A stretch of DNA of 64,000 nucleotides from Crotalaria pallida. Taxonomy: Eukaryota; Streptophyta; Magnoliopsida; Fabales; Fabaceae. The notes under the pieces were generated by a model, which had not been told where the DNA came from, did no database searches, and saw only the letters and a program-made list of their open reading frames with translations. A program made the translations under genes and the position numbers. The stretch spans positions 138,102,501 through 138,166,500 of the forward strand of contig CM075651.1 in NCBI GenBank assembly GCA_037953625.1. Reading direction: 5' to 3'. Below, one piece after another: positions 1 through 11,263 of this stretch (its first letter is position 1; each line of letters starts with the position of its first letter).

Positions 1-415
1 TTAAGAAACTTAATTAATATTGTTAGTGGTATTGAAAATGTAAATAAGCGTGTTTGTGGAAAAGAAGTAATTAATGTCATTGGAAGTTGGAAATAGAGCT
101 TATATTAAAGACCAAAGAAAAATTTTCAAAGGGAGCTTACATATAGGATGGAAGGAAGTATAATAATTGGGTTGAAAACAAATTCTTCTTCCAAGTGATT
201 TAAAATGGACACTTTGACCGAATGTAAGAGGCCTCGCGAATGACAACAAATTTCCTCTTGCGAACGTAAAATGCCTCGTTGGGAAATTAGCTCTTAAAGG
301 GCCCGACAATATCGAAAGGATTAGTCAATTAGTTGCGCGGATGGATACCTTGAAAAAAATGGACACTTTGACCGAAGAAATAAACGGATAGTGTAAGTTT
401 GTAAGAGAAAAGAAA
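1..415. other. AT-rich intergenic stretch
   Basis: No gene is supported. The only structure seen is a 21-bp direct repeat (AAAATGGACACTTTGACCGAA) at 202-222 and 356-376, flanking about 133 bp. Short open frames here look like chance. Confidence 0.5.
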
Positions 416-701
416 TACTACCTCCGTTTCATATGTAGTGTTGTTTTAGCATTTGTACTATGTTTCATAAGTCTTGTTGCTTTATAAACCTTATAAATAA
501 TTAATGCTATTTTTCCAAAAACACCCATATTTATTACACTCTTTTTTTCATTTTCAATACTTTTCTCTCTCTTCAATAATGATTATATAGGGGCATTATA
601 GTCAAATACAACAAATCCTTACATCATTTAATTATTTTTAAAAACTCGTGTATAACTAGGAACCTTAAAACACATTACATATGAAACTGAGGGAATAATA
701 G
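416..701. mobile_element. Stowaway-like MITE
   Basis: The left end reads TACTACCTCCGTTTCATATG. The reverse complement of the right end reads CCCTCAGTTTCATATGTAAT, so the ends form imperfect terminal inverted repeats of about 25 bp. The CTCCCTCCGT-type terminus and TA dinucleotides at the edges are typical of plant Stowaway (Tc1/mariner-derived) MITEs. It is about 286 bp and has no coding capacity. Confidence 0.7.
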
Positions 702-970
702 TTAAGGATATGTTCCTTTTGCAAAAATATTTTATGTTTTTATTTTAAAAAATTGTTGATAATTATAATTATTACCCTATGTTTAGTTTATATCAATTTT
801 TATTAATTAAGAATATAATCATGTATTTTTATTATGTTTCCTGTTTCTAGATGTTTATAAAAAAATATGGAAAATAACTTTTTATTATTTTTACTATGTT
901 CTATATAAAATTTTGTAAATAAGAAACGAAATGAAAAGGTCTAATCACATTTATAATTAACAAAAAAGTG
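702..970. other. AT-rich intergenic stretch left of the LINE insertion
   Basis: AT-rich sequence with no gene or repeat recognised. It ends at the left copy of the 13-bp LINE target duplication. Confidence 0.5.
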
Positions 971-983
971 AAATAGAAAACAT
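971..983. repeat. LINE target-site duplication, left copy
   Basis: AAATAGAAAACAT here is repeated exactly at 19687-19699. The two copies bracket the LINE (and the chromovirus nested in it), so they define its insertion site. A length of 13 bp is normal for L1-type target-primed insertion. Confidence 0.85.
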
Positions 984-1023
984 TAATTTTTTTTTGGTGC
1001 AAAGGAACATAAACAACAACAGC
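984..1023 (-). mobile_element. LINE 3' end (3' UTR remnant and poly(A)), cut off by the chromovirus
   Basis: Read on the minus strand, this is a short 3' UTR ending in TTCCTTTGCACC followed by a run of nine A (T9 at 987-995 on the plus strand) and TTA. It continues the LINE whose body lies at 13872-19686. Bases 1019-1023 are ACAGC, the chromovirus target duplication, and join to the sequence just after the ORF2 stop codon at 13871-13873. Confidence 0.85.
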
Positions 1024-2187
1024 TGTAACGTCCTCAATTTAATTTCCCGTTAATGCATTTAATTAATTGTTATGGAAATATATTAAAATTAATTAAGAAA
1101 AACTAAGAAAAATAATCCAACGAGTATGTGAGGTGCTAGAATGGAGTTATGAAGGGTAGAATCGAAATTGGAAGTGAATCGGGTTAGAAAGTGCAAGTTT
1201 ATCTAAGTTAAAACACCTTTCCAACAACCCTAACTTGGAAAATTGTAATTAAATAATTACAACCCCAATCAAGATTTCCACCGTTGGATATGAAGTTAAG
1301 GATTTTAGGAAGCTTGCTTTCAAATTTGAGCAAGATCCGTCGGGTAACGAAGAAGTTATCTCGATTTGAAGCAGGAAGAAAATAGGAGGAAATTGAAAAA
1401 TGAATAAATGGGTACTGAGCAATAATACTCGAGTCTTTTAGAAAAGACTCGAGTGTTCTCAGCCTCTACTCGAGTCTTTGTGAAAAGACTCGAGTGTTTT
1501 ACAGATCCTGAATCAGGAAAAGGCAAAACCCTCAGATTCACTCGAGTCTTTTAGAAAAGACTCGAGTATTTTTTGGATTCACTCGAGTGATTAGTAAAAG
1601 ACTCGAGTGTTTTTAACAGACCTGCAAAAAAATAAAAACGCGAGTTGGGGTCATTTTAACCCCAAATATCACTTTCTCACTCTTCTTTTCTCTGACTTCT
1701 CTCTAGGGTTTTCAACCCCAATTCATAAATCAAACAAATCTCCCCAAATTAATCATCATAAATCATCATGGATCATCATTAAGCATCCCTCTTGCACTAT
1801 TCATCATCATCAAGCTCTTGGATCTCTCTCTCTCCACGTTTTCTCTCTCATCCAGCCAAGAGGATCTTAGCTAAACTTGGTATTTTCTCTTTTAATCTTC
1901 AAAATCAAGGTAAGGGGGTTGATTCATGGGCTTGGGAGTTGAATTTTGGGTGTGTATAATTATGATTAAGTTTAGGGTTAGATAATATGATTTTCTCTCT
2001 TTAATATATATGTTATTGTTCATGAAATTGCTTGACCCTATTTGCTACATGAAATAAGCATGATTATTAGTTGTATTTGTGGTTTGTTGTGTATTAGTTG
2101 TTTACCTTGCAATTAGTTGAGGAATTTATGGACATTGTAAGTAATAAGTTGAAAAAGGAATTTATGAGAATAAGGAGTAAGAAATTG
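1024..2187 (+). repeat. Chromovirus LTR1, truncated at its 3' side
   Basis: The first 1164 bp match LTR2 and LTR3 without indels, with few substitutions seen. At 2186-2187 the sequence switches from LTR to the end of the RNase H coding region, sharing only TG at the junction (LTR2 5142-5143, internal 9470-9471). This fits a microhomology-mediated deletion or a template switch during reverse transcription. Four pairs of ACTCGAGT palindromes lie at 1427-1608. Confidence 0.9.
1427..1608. repeat. ACTCGAGT inverted-repeat cluster in LTR1
   Basis: Eight copies of the 8-bp palindrome ACTCGAGT are arranged as four inverted pairs, the first with 13-bp arms (ACTCGAGTCTTTT and its complement) around a 2-bp centre. 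Copies lie at the same offset in LTR2 (4383-4564) and LTR3 (11667-11848). On RNA these would fold as consecutive hairpins. A role in LTR transcription or small-RNA production is inference. Confidence 0.85.
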
Positions 2188-3940
2188 AACATGAGACAAA
2201 GGAGGTGGATGAAATTTCTTAAAGATTACGACTTCAGTCTCCAATATCATCCCGGCAAAGCAAATGTAGTGGCGGATGCTCTAAGCCGCAAGACACTTCA
2301 TGTTAGCAATATGATGATAAAGGAGATGCAATTGATGCAGGAGTTTAGTAATCTCATGTTGGGTGTGCAGGTGCAGGAAAAGAGTATTATTCTAGAAATG
2401 TTGCAGGTGCATAATGAATTCATCGACTTGATCAAAGAAAGGCAGGTTGATGATCCAGAATTGCAAAAACTCTTAGAAAGAGCCTCTGACGGAGAAGAGC
2501 CCGATTTCATCAGGGGTTCAGACGGAATCATTCGATTTCGAGGAAGGGTATGTGTTCCTAAAGATTTTGAAGTTCAAAGGGATATTCTTCACGAGGCACA
2601 TAAAATTAAATTAAGCCTCCACCCAGGTAAAACCTATCAAGTCCATAAGACTTGACCAAATATTTCCTCGATTCCAATAATATCCCATAGCATATCCTAT
2701 CTAACCACCATCTGCAGGTACCACCAAGATGTACCAAGATCTTAAAAGATTATTTTGGTGGCCTGGAAAGAAGAAAGCTATCGCAGATTTTGTATCACGA
2801 TGCCTAGTATGCCAAAAAGCCAAGATTGAACATCAAAAGCCCAGAGGCTTGCTAAGGCCTTTGGAGATTCCCGAGTGGAAATGGGATAGCATCTCTATGG
2901 ATTTCGTATCTAGTCTTCCAAGGACCCCTTCTGGCTATGAAGCTATCTGGGTAGTAGTCGATCGGCTTACTAAATGTTCTCACTTTATCCCAATGAATAT
3001 GAAGTATAGTATGGAGAAGTTGACACAACTATACATTCAAAATATTGTGAGACTACACGGAATTCCTTCAAGTATCATCTCTGACCGTGATCCCAGATTC
3101 CTCTCTCGTTTTTGGCAAAGTCTTCAACAGGCTTTGGGCACAAAACTCAAGTTCAGCACTGCATATCATCCCCAAACTGATGGGCAAACAGAGCGCACCA
3201 TTCAATCGTTGGAGGATTTACTAAGGACTTGTGTTATTGAGCAATCGGGTAGTTGGGAACGTCTCTTGCCACTAATTGAGTTCACTTATAACAACAGCTT
3301 CCATTCCAGTATTGGGATGGCTCCTTTTGAGGCTCTCTATGGCAGAAAGTACCGGACTCCATTGTGCTGGTTTCAAATCGGTGAAAATTTACTTCTTGGT
3401 CCAGATATTGTACAAGAAACCACCGAAAGGATCAAAATGATTCAGCAAAAAATGAAGGCATCACAGGATCGCCAAAAGAGCTATGCGGATAGACGTAGAC
3501 GACCCTTGGAATTCGATGGTGGTGATCACGCGTTCTTAAGGGTAAGTCCTACCACCGGTGTCGGTCGTGCAATCAAGTACCGGAAGCTCTCTCCCAGGTT
3601 TATTGGTCCCTATCAGATAATTGAGAAGGTTGGACCTTTAGCGTATCGAATTGCATTGCCTCCTCATCTAGCTAAGTTACATGACGTATTCCATGTATCA
3701 CAACTTCGGAAGTACGTGCATGACCCTTCGCATATAATTGATGTGGATAATATACCTTTGAAAGAAAATCTGACTTTTGAAATCCATCCCATTCGGATTG
3801 AAGATCGTCGGATTAAGCAACTCCGAGGCAAGCAAATTCCCTTGATAAAAGTTATTTGGCACCACAATAATGTTGAAGAAGCTACTTGGGAGCTAGAAGA
3901 AAAGATGAGGGAATCTTATCCACAGCTTTTCAGCACTTAG
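2188..3940 (+). pseudogene. Left-unit chromovirus pol remnant (end of RNase H plus integrase)
   Basis: Only the end of RNase H (from NMRQRRWMKFLKD through ADALSRK) and the integrase remain. Gag, protease, RT and most of RNase H are deleted. An open frame starts inside the LTR (about 2098) and reads through the junction to 2655, giving a short chimeric LTR-RNase H frame. The same 91-bp GT-AG intron as in the right unit lies at 2627-2717. If it is spliced, the frame continues from 2718 through the integrase HHCC and DDE motifs and the chromodomain-like tail to the stop at 3938-3940. It has no primer site or intact left LTR, so it cannot be autonomous. Confidence 0.9.
2627..2717 (+). other. Putative intron in the left-unit pol remnant
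   Basis: Starts GTAAAACC after exon CACCCAG and ends CTGCAG before GTACCACC, at the same place as the intron at 9911-10001. Its presence in both units shows it predates the tandem duplication. Confidence 0.75.
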
Positions 3941-3965
3941 TGAATTTCGGGGATGAAATTCTGGT

Positions 3966-3979
3966 AAGTGGGAGAGGAT
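3966..3979 (+). other. Polypurine tract preceding LTR2
   Basis: AAGTGGGAGAGGAT directly precedes the TG of LTR2. This is the expected plus-strand primer for reverse transcription. It is repeated at 11250-11263 before LTR3. Confidence 0.75.
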
Positions 3980-6582
3980 TGTAACGTCCTCAATTTAATT
4001 TCCCGTTAATGCATTTAATTAATTGTTATGGAAATATATTAAAATTAATTAAGAAAAACTAAGAAAAATAATCCAACGAGTATGTGAGGTGCTAGAATGG
4101 AGTTATGAAGGGTAGAATCGAAATTGGAAGTGAATCGGGTTAGAAAGTGCAAGTTTATCTAAGTTAAAACACCTTTCCAACAACCCTAACTTGGAAAATT
4201 GTAATTAAATAATTACAACCCCAATCAAGATTTCCACCGTTGGATATGAAGTTAAGGATTTTAGGAAGCTTGCTTTCAAATTTGAGCAAGATCCGTCGGG
4301 TAACGAAGAAGTTATCTCGATTTGAAGCAGGAAGAAAATAGGAGGAAATTGAAAAATGAATAAATGGGTACTGGGCAATAATACTCGAGTCTTTTAGAAA
4401 AGACTCGAGTGTTCTCAGCCTCTACTCGAGTCTTTGTGAAAAGACTCGAGTGTTTTACAGATCCTGAATCAGGAAAAGGCAAAACCCTCAGATTCACTCG
4501 AGTCTTTTAGAAAAGACTCGAGTATTTTTTGGATTCACTCGAGTGATTAGTAAAAGACTCGAGTGTTTTTAACAGACCTGCAAAAAAATAAAAACGCGAG
4601 TTGGGGTCATTTTAACCCCAAATATCACTTTCTCACTCTTCTTTTCTCCGACTTCTCTCTAGGGTTTTCAACCCCAATTCATAAATCAAACAAATCTCCC
4701 CAAATTAATCATCATAAATCATCATGGATCATCATTAAGCATCCCTCTTGCACTATTCATCATCATCAAGCTCTTGGATCTCTCTCTCTCCACGTTTTCT
4801 CTCTCATCCAGCCAAGAGGATCTTAGCTAAACTTGGTATTTTCTCTTTTAATCTTCAAAATCAAGGTAAGGGGGTTGATTCATGGGCTTGGGAGTTGAAT
4901 TTTGGGTGTGTATAATTATGATTAAGTTTAGGGTTAGATAATATGATTTTCTCTCTTTAATATATATGTTATTGTTCATGAAATTGCTTGACCATATTTG
5001 CTACATGAAATAAGCATGATTATTAGTTGTATTTGTGGTTTGTTGTGTATTAGTTGTTTACCTTGCAATTAGTTGAGGAATTTATGGACATTGTAAGTAA
5101 TAAGTTGAAAAAGGAATTTATGAGAATAAGGAGTAAGAAATTGTTTATGTTAGTAAATATGTAATTATGTAACTTCAAGTGAAAAAAATGAGATGTTTTG
5201 AAAAGTTTATATGAATTGGAAATGAGAAGTGTTACTTTGCAAATTATGAGTATGAGAAGTGAAAGAAACAAAGTGGTAATGCAAAGTAAGGAAAAATAAG
5301 AAGGTCTGCAGCTATTAATCGCGTTTTGGGATCCACACCCATTAGGTGCACACGGTTAGGACAGGGTCCTACTAGCAAAGTAGACCCGAATTAGCCCCAA
5401 TAGGTACAAAGCTCGCTCAGGAAAAATCCCCATAAGATCAAAGGCTCGTTAGGTTACGTTGATCTTACGCGATGATTAATAGCTGCATTACCAAATATAA
5501 TCATGAAATATGAATAAATGAGAATATATGAAAGAGAGTGAAGAAAAGAAAATAAAGAAAAGGCCCTAACGAGGGAAAGGTCTTATGGGTCAAGAAGTCC
5601 TGAGTGAGAAGAAGTCCTATTGGGTGAAGATACCATCCTAACCAATTGTGCAGCAAGAATACCTAATGGAATTCATAATGCAAGCAAAATTCAGATACAA
5701 AAGTTAAAAGCTTGTGAAAGTAAATGTCATGTTTAAAGTTGAAGAAAAACCAAGAGTGATTATCATTGATATATGATTTAATTTCGAACCAATAAGGTGT
5801 GCAATGAAGCATGATTTATGTATGTGTGTGAATTGATTGTTGCATGCCTTAGTTTTTCTTATGCCTCTTTAAAATGACATTTCTGGGTTCGTGGATTTCT
5901 CACCCCTTACGCCCATTTTTCAGGTTCAGAGTTAGATTCCGAGGTCCCAGCCGAGCAGGATCACTCTCCCAACTAGGGAGAGTAGTGTTTCATGCCATTT
6001 TACTAGTTTGGAACTTAGGTTACTTTGAGATTGTATATATATAAAACCACATTTATACTTTCTCTATAACTTATTATTTTTGTGGTGCAATGTGTAGGCA
6101 CCTTTGGGTCGGATTTCCTCCGTTATGATGGGGATGTTCCGTGCATATTTTGTTGTAAGTCATACTTAATCTTTTTGGTGAATCTAAGCCATGCAGGTAC
6201 ATAGAATGAACTAGGGAAACACCCTAGTGATGCATAGAGGTTATATGAACTGGACTGGAAAAATATAAAATGAACTTGCAAGCAGGTAACAGGTTTTCAA
6301 GAAATATGGGAAATATCCAATAAACAGAGGAGACTCTGTCGGATTTTTCCTAGAATTCCCTATAACTAAATATTACTAAATGTACTTTCTAAATAAGTAT
6401 AATTAGGTAATTCCGCGTGTGAGCCCTATGTTTTGAAAAGTTAGGAAAAGGAAAATTTTAGACCACTATTTTTAGTAATGAATTAGGCTTCCCCATACTG
6501 ATAATGGAGTTAAAAACTAAATAATTAAGCAAAACTCACAAGCATATTTATTTAATTTTATTATAAAACTTAGGGTGTCACA
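3980..6582 (+). repeat. Chromovirus LTR2 (shared central LTR, 2603 bp)
   Basis: A complete LTR from TGTAACG to GTGTCACA. It serves as 3' LTR of the deleted left unit and 5' LTR of the intact right unit. It has the same length as LTR3, and by eye differs at about 15-20 of 2603 positions, which suggests a fairly young insertion. It carries the ACTCGAGT hairpin cluster at 4383-4564. Small open frames inside are not credible genes. Confidence 0.95.
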
Positions 6583-6586
6583 TTTA

Positions 6587-6600
6587 TGGTATCAGAGCAG
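6587..6600 (+). other. Primer-binding site, initiator tRNA-Met
   Basis: TGGTATCAGAGCAG lies 4 bp after the LTR2 end. TGGTATCAGAGC is the plant retroelement site complementary to the 3' end of initiator tRNA-Met. It marks where minus-strand synthesis begins and confirms the plus orientation of the element. Confidence 0.95.
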
Positions 6601-6780
6601 TTTTGTCCTCGGCTATGGAGTTTCATTACTCCTTGATTTCTCATCAAGCGAGAAATTGTTCAAATGTCAATGTTTAGGTTTATTCTTAGTACATTTATGT
6701 AGTTTTCTTTAAGTTCTTCGTTAGATTCTTTCTAACATATTAATTTAAATGGTGATCTTCAATCAAGGTAGATACCCTCT

Positions 6781-9700
6781 ATGGCTCGTCGACCAAACGA
6801 TAATGATCGTCTTACAGCTATTTTGGAGAATGTGGTTCAAGCCAACCAGAATCAGGCTCAGAATATTGCAAATGCTGTTACCGCTGCTGTTGCTGCTATG
6901 CAACCACCTCAACCTGCTCCTCCTGTTATTGATTGGCTTTCAAGGTTCAAGAAACAGGATCCTCTGAGGTTTGATGGAGGACACAATCCAGATGGAGCCC
7001 AAGATTGGCTCCAGGACATTGAGAAAATCTTTGCTTCTCTTCAGCCTCCACAGGACCAATGGGTTCGTCTTGCAGAATTTATGCTGATCAGTGAGGCCCA
7101 ATATTGGTGGCAACAGGAACGTCGCGATCTTGAAGCGGCTAATCGGGAAATTACTTGGGAACTTTTCCGCACTCACTTTTTGGGCAAGTATTTTCCGGAG
7201 AATGAACGCAGAGAGAAAGAGCTGCAATTTCTGAATCTTGTTCAAGGTGACATGAATATTGGTGAATATGCTGCAAAGTTTCGGGAGTTGATGCGCTACT
7301 CGCTTGGTTATAGAGATGTTGAGGAGAGGGCAAAATGCATTAAATTTGAAAGTGGCCTACGCCCTGAGATCAAGGTGTTGTTTGAATATCAGAATATTGC
7401 CAGCTTAGCTCAACTGATTAATATGACCAGTGCTTATGAAAGGAGCTTGAAGAATATGCAAGGGACTGATCGGGGTAAAAATGTGCAAAAATCTGGAGGC
7501 CCGATCAAGGGTAAAGCGCCTATGAATAAATCTGGTCCCTATTCTGCTAGTGCCAACAGAGGTCCTCCACGGTCCAATTCTGGTCCCACAGGAGTTGCTT
7601 TTCCTAGCTATCCTACATGCACTCATTGTGGAAAGCGTCATCTTGGAGAGTGCTGGTTCAAAAATCAAGACTCAAAACCCAGGGTTTGTTTTACTTGTGG
7701 TCAACCTGGTCACTTCTATTATCAATGCCCAAAGAAGAATATGAAACAGGAAGTTAATGTGACTCGGGCGCAACCCGCCAAGGGAAAGAAACCCGTCCAG
7801 AAGGGTAAGGTGTACACTATGGATGACGAGGAGGTAGAGGAAGGTGATGAACTTATCCGAGGTATTGGTACTTTAAATACTCTCCCTTGTAAAATATTGT
7901 TTGATAGTGGTGCTTCGCATTCCTTTATTTCATTATCATGTGTCAAGAGAATCGGTATGTCTACGGTAGAGATGCCGTATGTGCTCTCGGTGTCGACACC
8001 TACCAGCCCCGCAGTGACTACGTCCCTCGCATGTCTAAACTGTTCTTTGCGAGTACTTGAGAGAGAATTCAACTTGAATCTTATTTGTTTACCTCTCAAG
8101 GGGCTTGATATTATCCTCGGCATGGATTGGATGTCGAAGAATAAAGTTCTTATTGATTGCCATAGCAAGGCCATCCTATTCCCTAATGCAACCTTGTCAA
8201 ATCTAGAAATCAGAACCGATCCGGATGTTAACAAGATTCCAGTGGTGCAGGAGTTTCCGGAGGTATTCCCGGATGATATTCCCGGTTTACCGCCACACAG
8301 AGAAGTAGAATTTAGCATTGATTTGGTTCCCGGTGCAGGACCAATATCAATTGCTTCGTATCGGATGGCCCCTCCAGAATTGGCCGAGCTAAAGAAGCAC
8401 ATCGAAGAGTTATTTGCTAAACAATTCATTCGGCCTAGTGTGTCTCCGTGGGGAGCCCCAGTACTATTCGTTAAAAAGAAGGATGGCAGTTTGAGAATGT
8501 GTACTGACTACCGCCAGCTGAATGGGGTAACAATTAAGAACAAGTATCCACTTCCCCGAATTGACGATTTGTTAGATCAACTGAAGGGAGCATCCATATT
8601 CTCTAAGATCGATCTTCGATCAGGCTATCATCAAATCCGAGTTAAAGAGGCCGACATCCCCAAAACAGCTTTTCGCACCCGTTATGGGCATTTTGAGTAT
8701 GTTGTCATGCCCTTCGGCCTTACTAATGCACCAGCAATCTTCATGGACTACATGAATCAGATTTTCAGACCTTTTCTGGACTCTTTCGTCATTGTCTTCA
8801 TCGACGATATTCTTATCTATTCCAAAACTCCAAGTGAGCATAATGAGCATTTGAGGACGGTGTTGCGGGTCCTCAAGGAGAAACAGTTGTACGCTAAGTT
8901 CGCCAAATGCAGTTTCTGGTTAAATGAAGTGTACTTTCTGGGTCATGTCATTTCAGAAAAAGGAGTGGCAGTTGACCCATTGAAGGTAGAAGTAGTGCTC
9001 AAATGGGAGAGACCCACTACAATCACAGAGATCAGAAGCTTTTTAGGCATGGCCGGTTATTATAGAAGATTCATTGAGGGTTTTTCTAAGTTAGCACTTC
9101 CGCTAACCAAATTGACTCGCAAAGAGGTACCCTATCAGTGGACAGTGGAGTGTGAGCATAGTTTTGAAGAATTAAAGAAGCGACTCACTAGCTCACCCGT
9201 TCTAATTTTGCCAGACCCATCTCAACCCTTCGATGTTTATTGTGATGCATCTAAACAAGGGTTAGGATGCGTACTGATGCAACAAGGCAAAGTCGTTGCA
9301 TATGCTTCTCGGCAACTTCGCCCACATGAACAGAACTATCCTACACATGATCTCGAATTAGCAGCCGTGGTATTTGCATTGAAAATTTGGAGGCATTACT
9401 TATACGGCACTCGATTCGAGGTGTTCAGCGATCATAAGAGCCTTAAGTATTTATTTGACCAGAAGGAGCTGAACATGAGACAAAGGAGGTGGATGGAATT
9501 TCTTAAAGATTACGACTTTAGTCTCCAATATCATCCAGGCAAAGCAAATGTAGTGGCGGATGCTCTAAGCCGCAAGACACTTCATGTTAGCAATATGATG
9601 ATAAAGGAGATGCAATTGATGCAGAAGTTTAGTAATCTCATGTTGGGTGTGCAGGTGCAGGAAAAGAGTATTATTCTGGAAATGTTGCAGGTGCATAATG

Positions 9701-11224
9701 AATTCATCGACTTGATCAAAGAAAGGCAGGTTGATGATCCAGAATTGCAAAAACTCTTAGAAAGAGCTTCTGACGGAGAAGAGCCCGATTTCATCAGGGG
9801 TTCAGACGGAATCATTCGATTTCGAGGAAGGGTATGTGTTCCTAAAGATTTTGAAGTTCAAAGGGATATTCTTCACGAGGCACATAAAATTAAATTAAGC
9901 CTCCACCCAGGTAAAACCTATCAAGTCCATAAGACTTGACCAAATATTTCCTCGATTCCAATAATATCCCATAGCATATCCTATCTAACCACCATCTGCA
10001 GGTACCACCAAGATGTACCAAGATCTTAAAAGATTATTTTGGTGGCCTGGAATGAAGAAAGCTATCGCAGATTTTGTACCACGATGCCTAGTATGCCAAA
10101 AAGCCAAGATTGAACATCAAAAGCCCAGAGGCTTGCTAAGGCCTTTGGAGATTCCCGAGTGGAAATGGGATAGCATCTCTATGGATTTCGTATCTAGTCT
10201 TCCAAGGACCCCTTCTGGCTATGAAGCTATCTGGGTAGTAGTCGATCGGCTTACTAAATGTGCTCACTTTATCCCGATGAATATGAAGTATAGTATGGAG
10301 AAGTTGACACAACTATACATTCAAAATATTGTGAGACTACACGGATTTCCTTCAAGTATCATCTCTGACCGTGATCCCAGATTCCTCTCTCGTTTTTGGC
10401 AAAGTCTTCAACAGGCTTTGGGCACAAAACTCAAGTTCAGCACTGCATATCATCCCCAAACTGATGGGCAAACAGAGCGCACCATTCAATCGTTGGAGGA
10501 TTTACTAAGGACTTGTGTTATTGAGCAATCGGGTAGTTGGGAACGTCTCTTGCCACTAATTGAGTTCACTTATAACAACAGCTTCCATTCCAGTATTGGG
10601 ATGGCTCCTTTTGAGGCTCTCTATGGCAGAAAGTACCGGACTCCATTGTGCTGGTTTCAAATCGGTGAAAATTTACTTCTTGGTCCAGATATTGTACAAG
10701 AAACCACCGAAAGGATCAAAATGATTCAGCAAAAAATGAAGGCATCACAGGATCGCCAAAAGAGCTATGCGGATAGACGTAGACGACCCTTGGAATTCGA
10801 TGGTGGTGATCACGCGTTCTTAAGGGTAAGTCCTACCACCGGTGTCGGTCGTGCAATCAAGTACCGGAAGCTCTCTCCCAGGTTTATTGGTCCCTATCAG
10901 ATAATTGAGAAGGTTGGACCTTTAGCGTATCGAATTGCATTGCCTCCTCATCTAGCTAAGTTACATGACGTATTCCATGTATCACAACTTCGGAAGTACG
11001 TGCATGACCCTTCGCATATAATTGATGTGGATAATATACCTTTGAAAGAAAATCTGACTTTTGAAATCCATCCCATTCGGATTGAAGATCGTCGGATTAA
11101 GAAACTCCGAGGCAAGCAAATTCCCTTGATAAAAGTTATTTGGCACCACAATAATGTTGAAGAAGCTACTTGGGAGCTAGAAGAAAAGATGAGGGAATCT
11201 TATCCACAGCTTTTCAGCACTTAG
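6781..11224 (+). CDS. Chromovirus Gag-Pol polyprotein (with one intron)
   Basis: This encodes the particle protein and enzymes for retrotransposition. Domains in order: Gag (about residues 50-230); a CTHCGKRHLGEC cluster and a CCHC knuckle (CFTCGQPGHFYYQC, about 302-315); aspartic protease with DSGAS near 373; RT with FIDDILIYS near 673; RNase H from VYCDAS near 818 to ADALSRK near 930. Exon 1 (6781-9910) ends inside the integrase zinc finger after HEAHK and LSLHPG. Exon 2 (10002-11224) supplies the CLVC half, the DDE core (MDF, SDRDPRF, and the E after TERTIQSL) and a chromodomain-like tail ending WELEEKMRESYPQLF. Joining the exons across 9911-10001 keeps the frame exactly, giving 1450 codons plus stop. 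Without splicing, translation stops at 9939, before any integrase catalytic domain. The start is the first ATG after the primer site that opens the Gag frame. No internal stop or frameshift is seen otherwise. Confidence 0.93.
9911..10001 (+). other. Putative spliceosomal intron inside the integrase zinc-finger coding region
   Basis: The 91-bp segment has the donor CAG|GTAAAA, the acceptor CTGCAG|GT and a branch-like CTAAC at 9985-9989. It contains an in-frame stop (9937-9939), and exon 2 is in another frame relative to it. Removal rejoins a conserved stretch coding HPGTTKMYQ with no gained or lost residue. That fits an intron much better than a random insertion. Splicing itself is inferred, not shown. 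Confidence 0.8.
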
Positions 11225-11249
11225 TGAATTTCGGGGATGAAATTCTGGT

Positions 11250-11263
11250 AAGTGGGAGAGGAT
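11250..11263 (+). other. Polypurine tract preceding LTR3
   Basis: AAGTGGGAGAGGAT abuts the LTR3 start, identical to the tract at 3966-3979. Confidence 0.8.

Noticed and set aside
1607..1870. 87-codon open frame repeated in all three chromovirus LTRs
   Set aside because: It lies in LTR U3/leader-like sequence, has no domain, and is explained by LTR identity rather than coding conservation.
1971..1983. TTTAGGGTTAG in the chromovirus LTR, resembling plant telomere repeat
   Set aside because: A single partial unit. Expected by chance.
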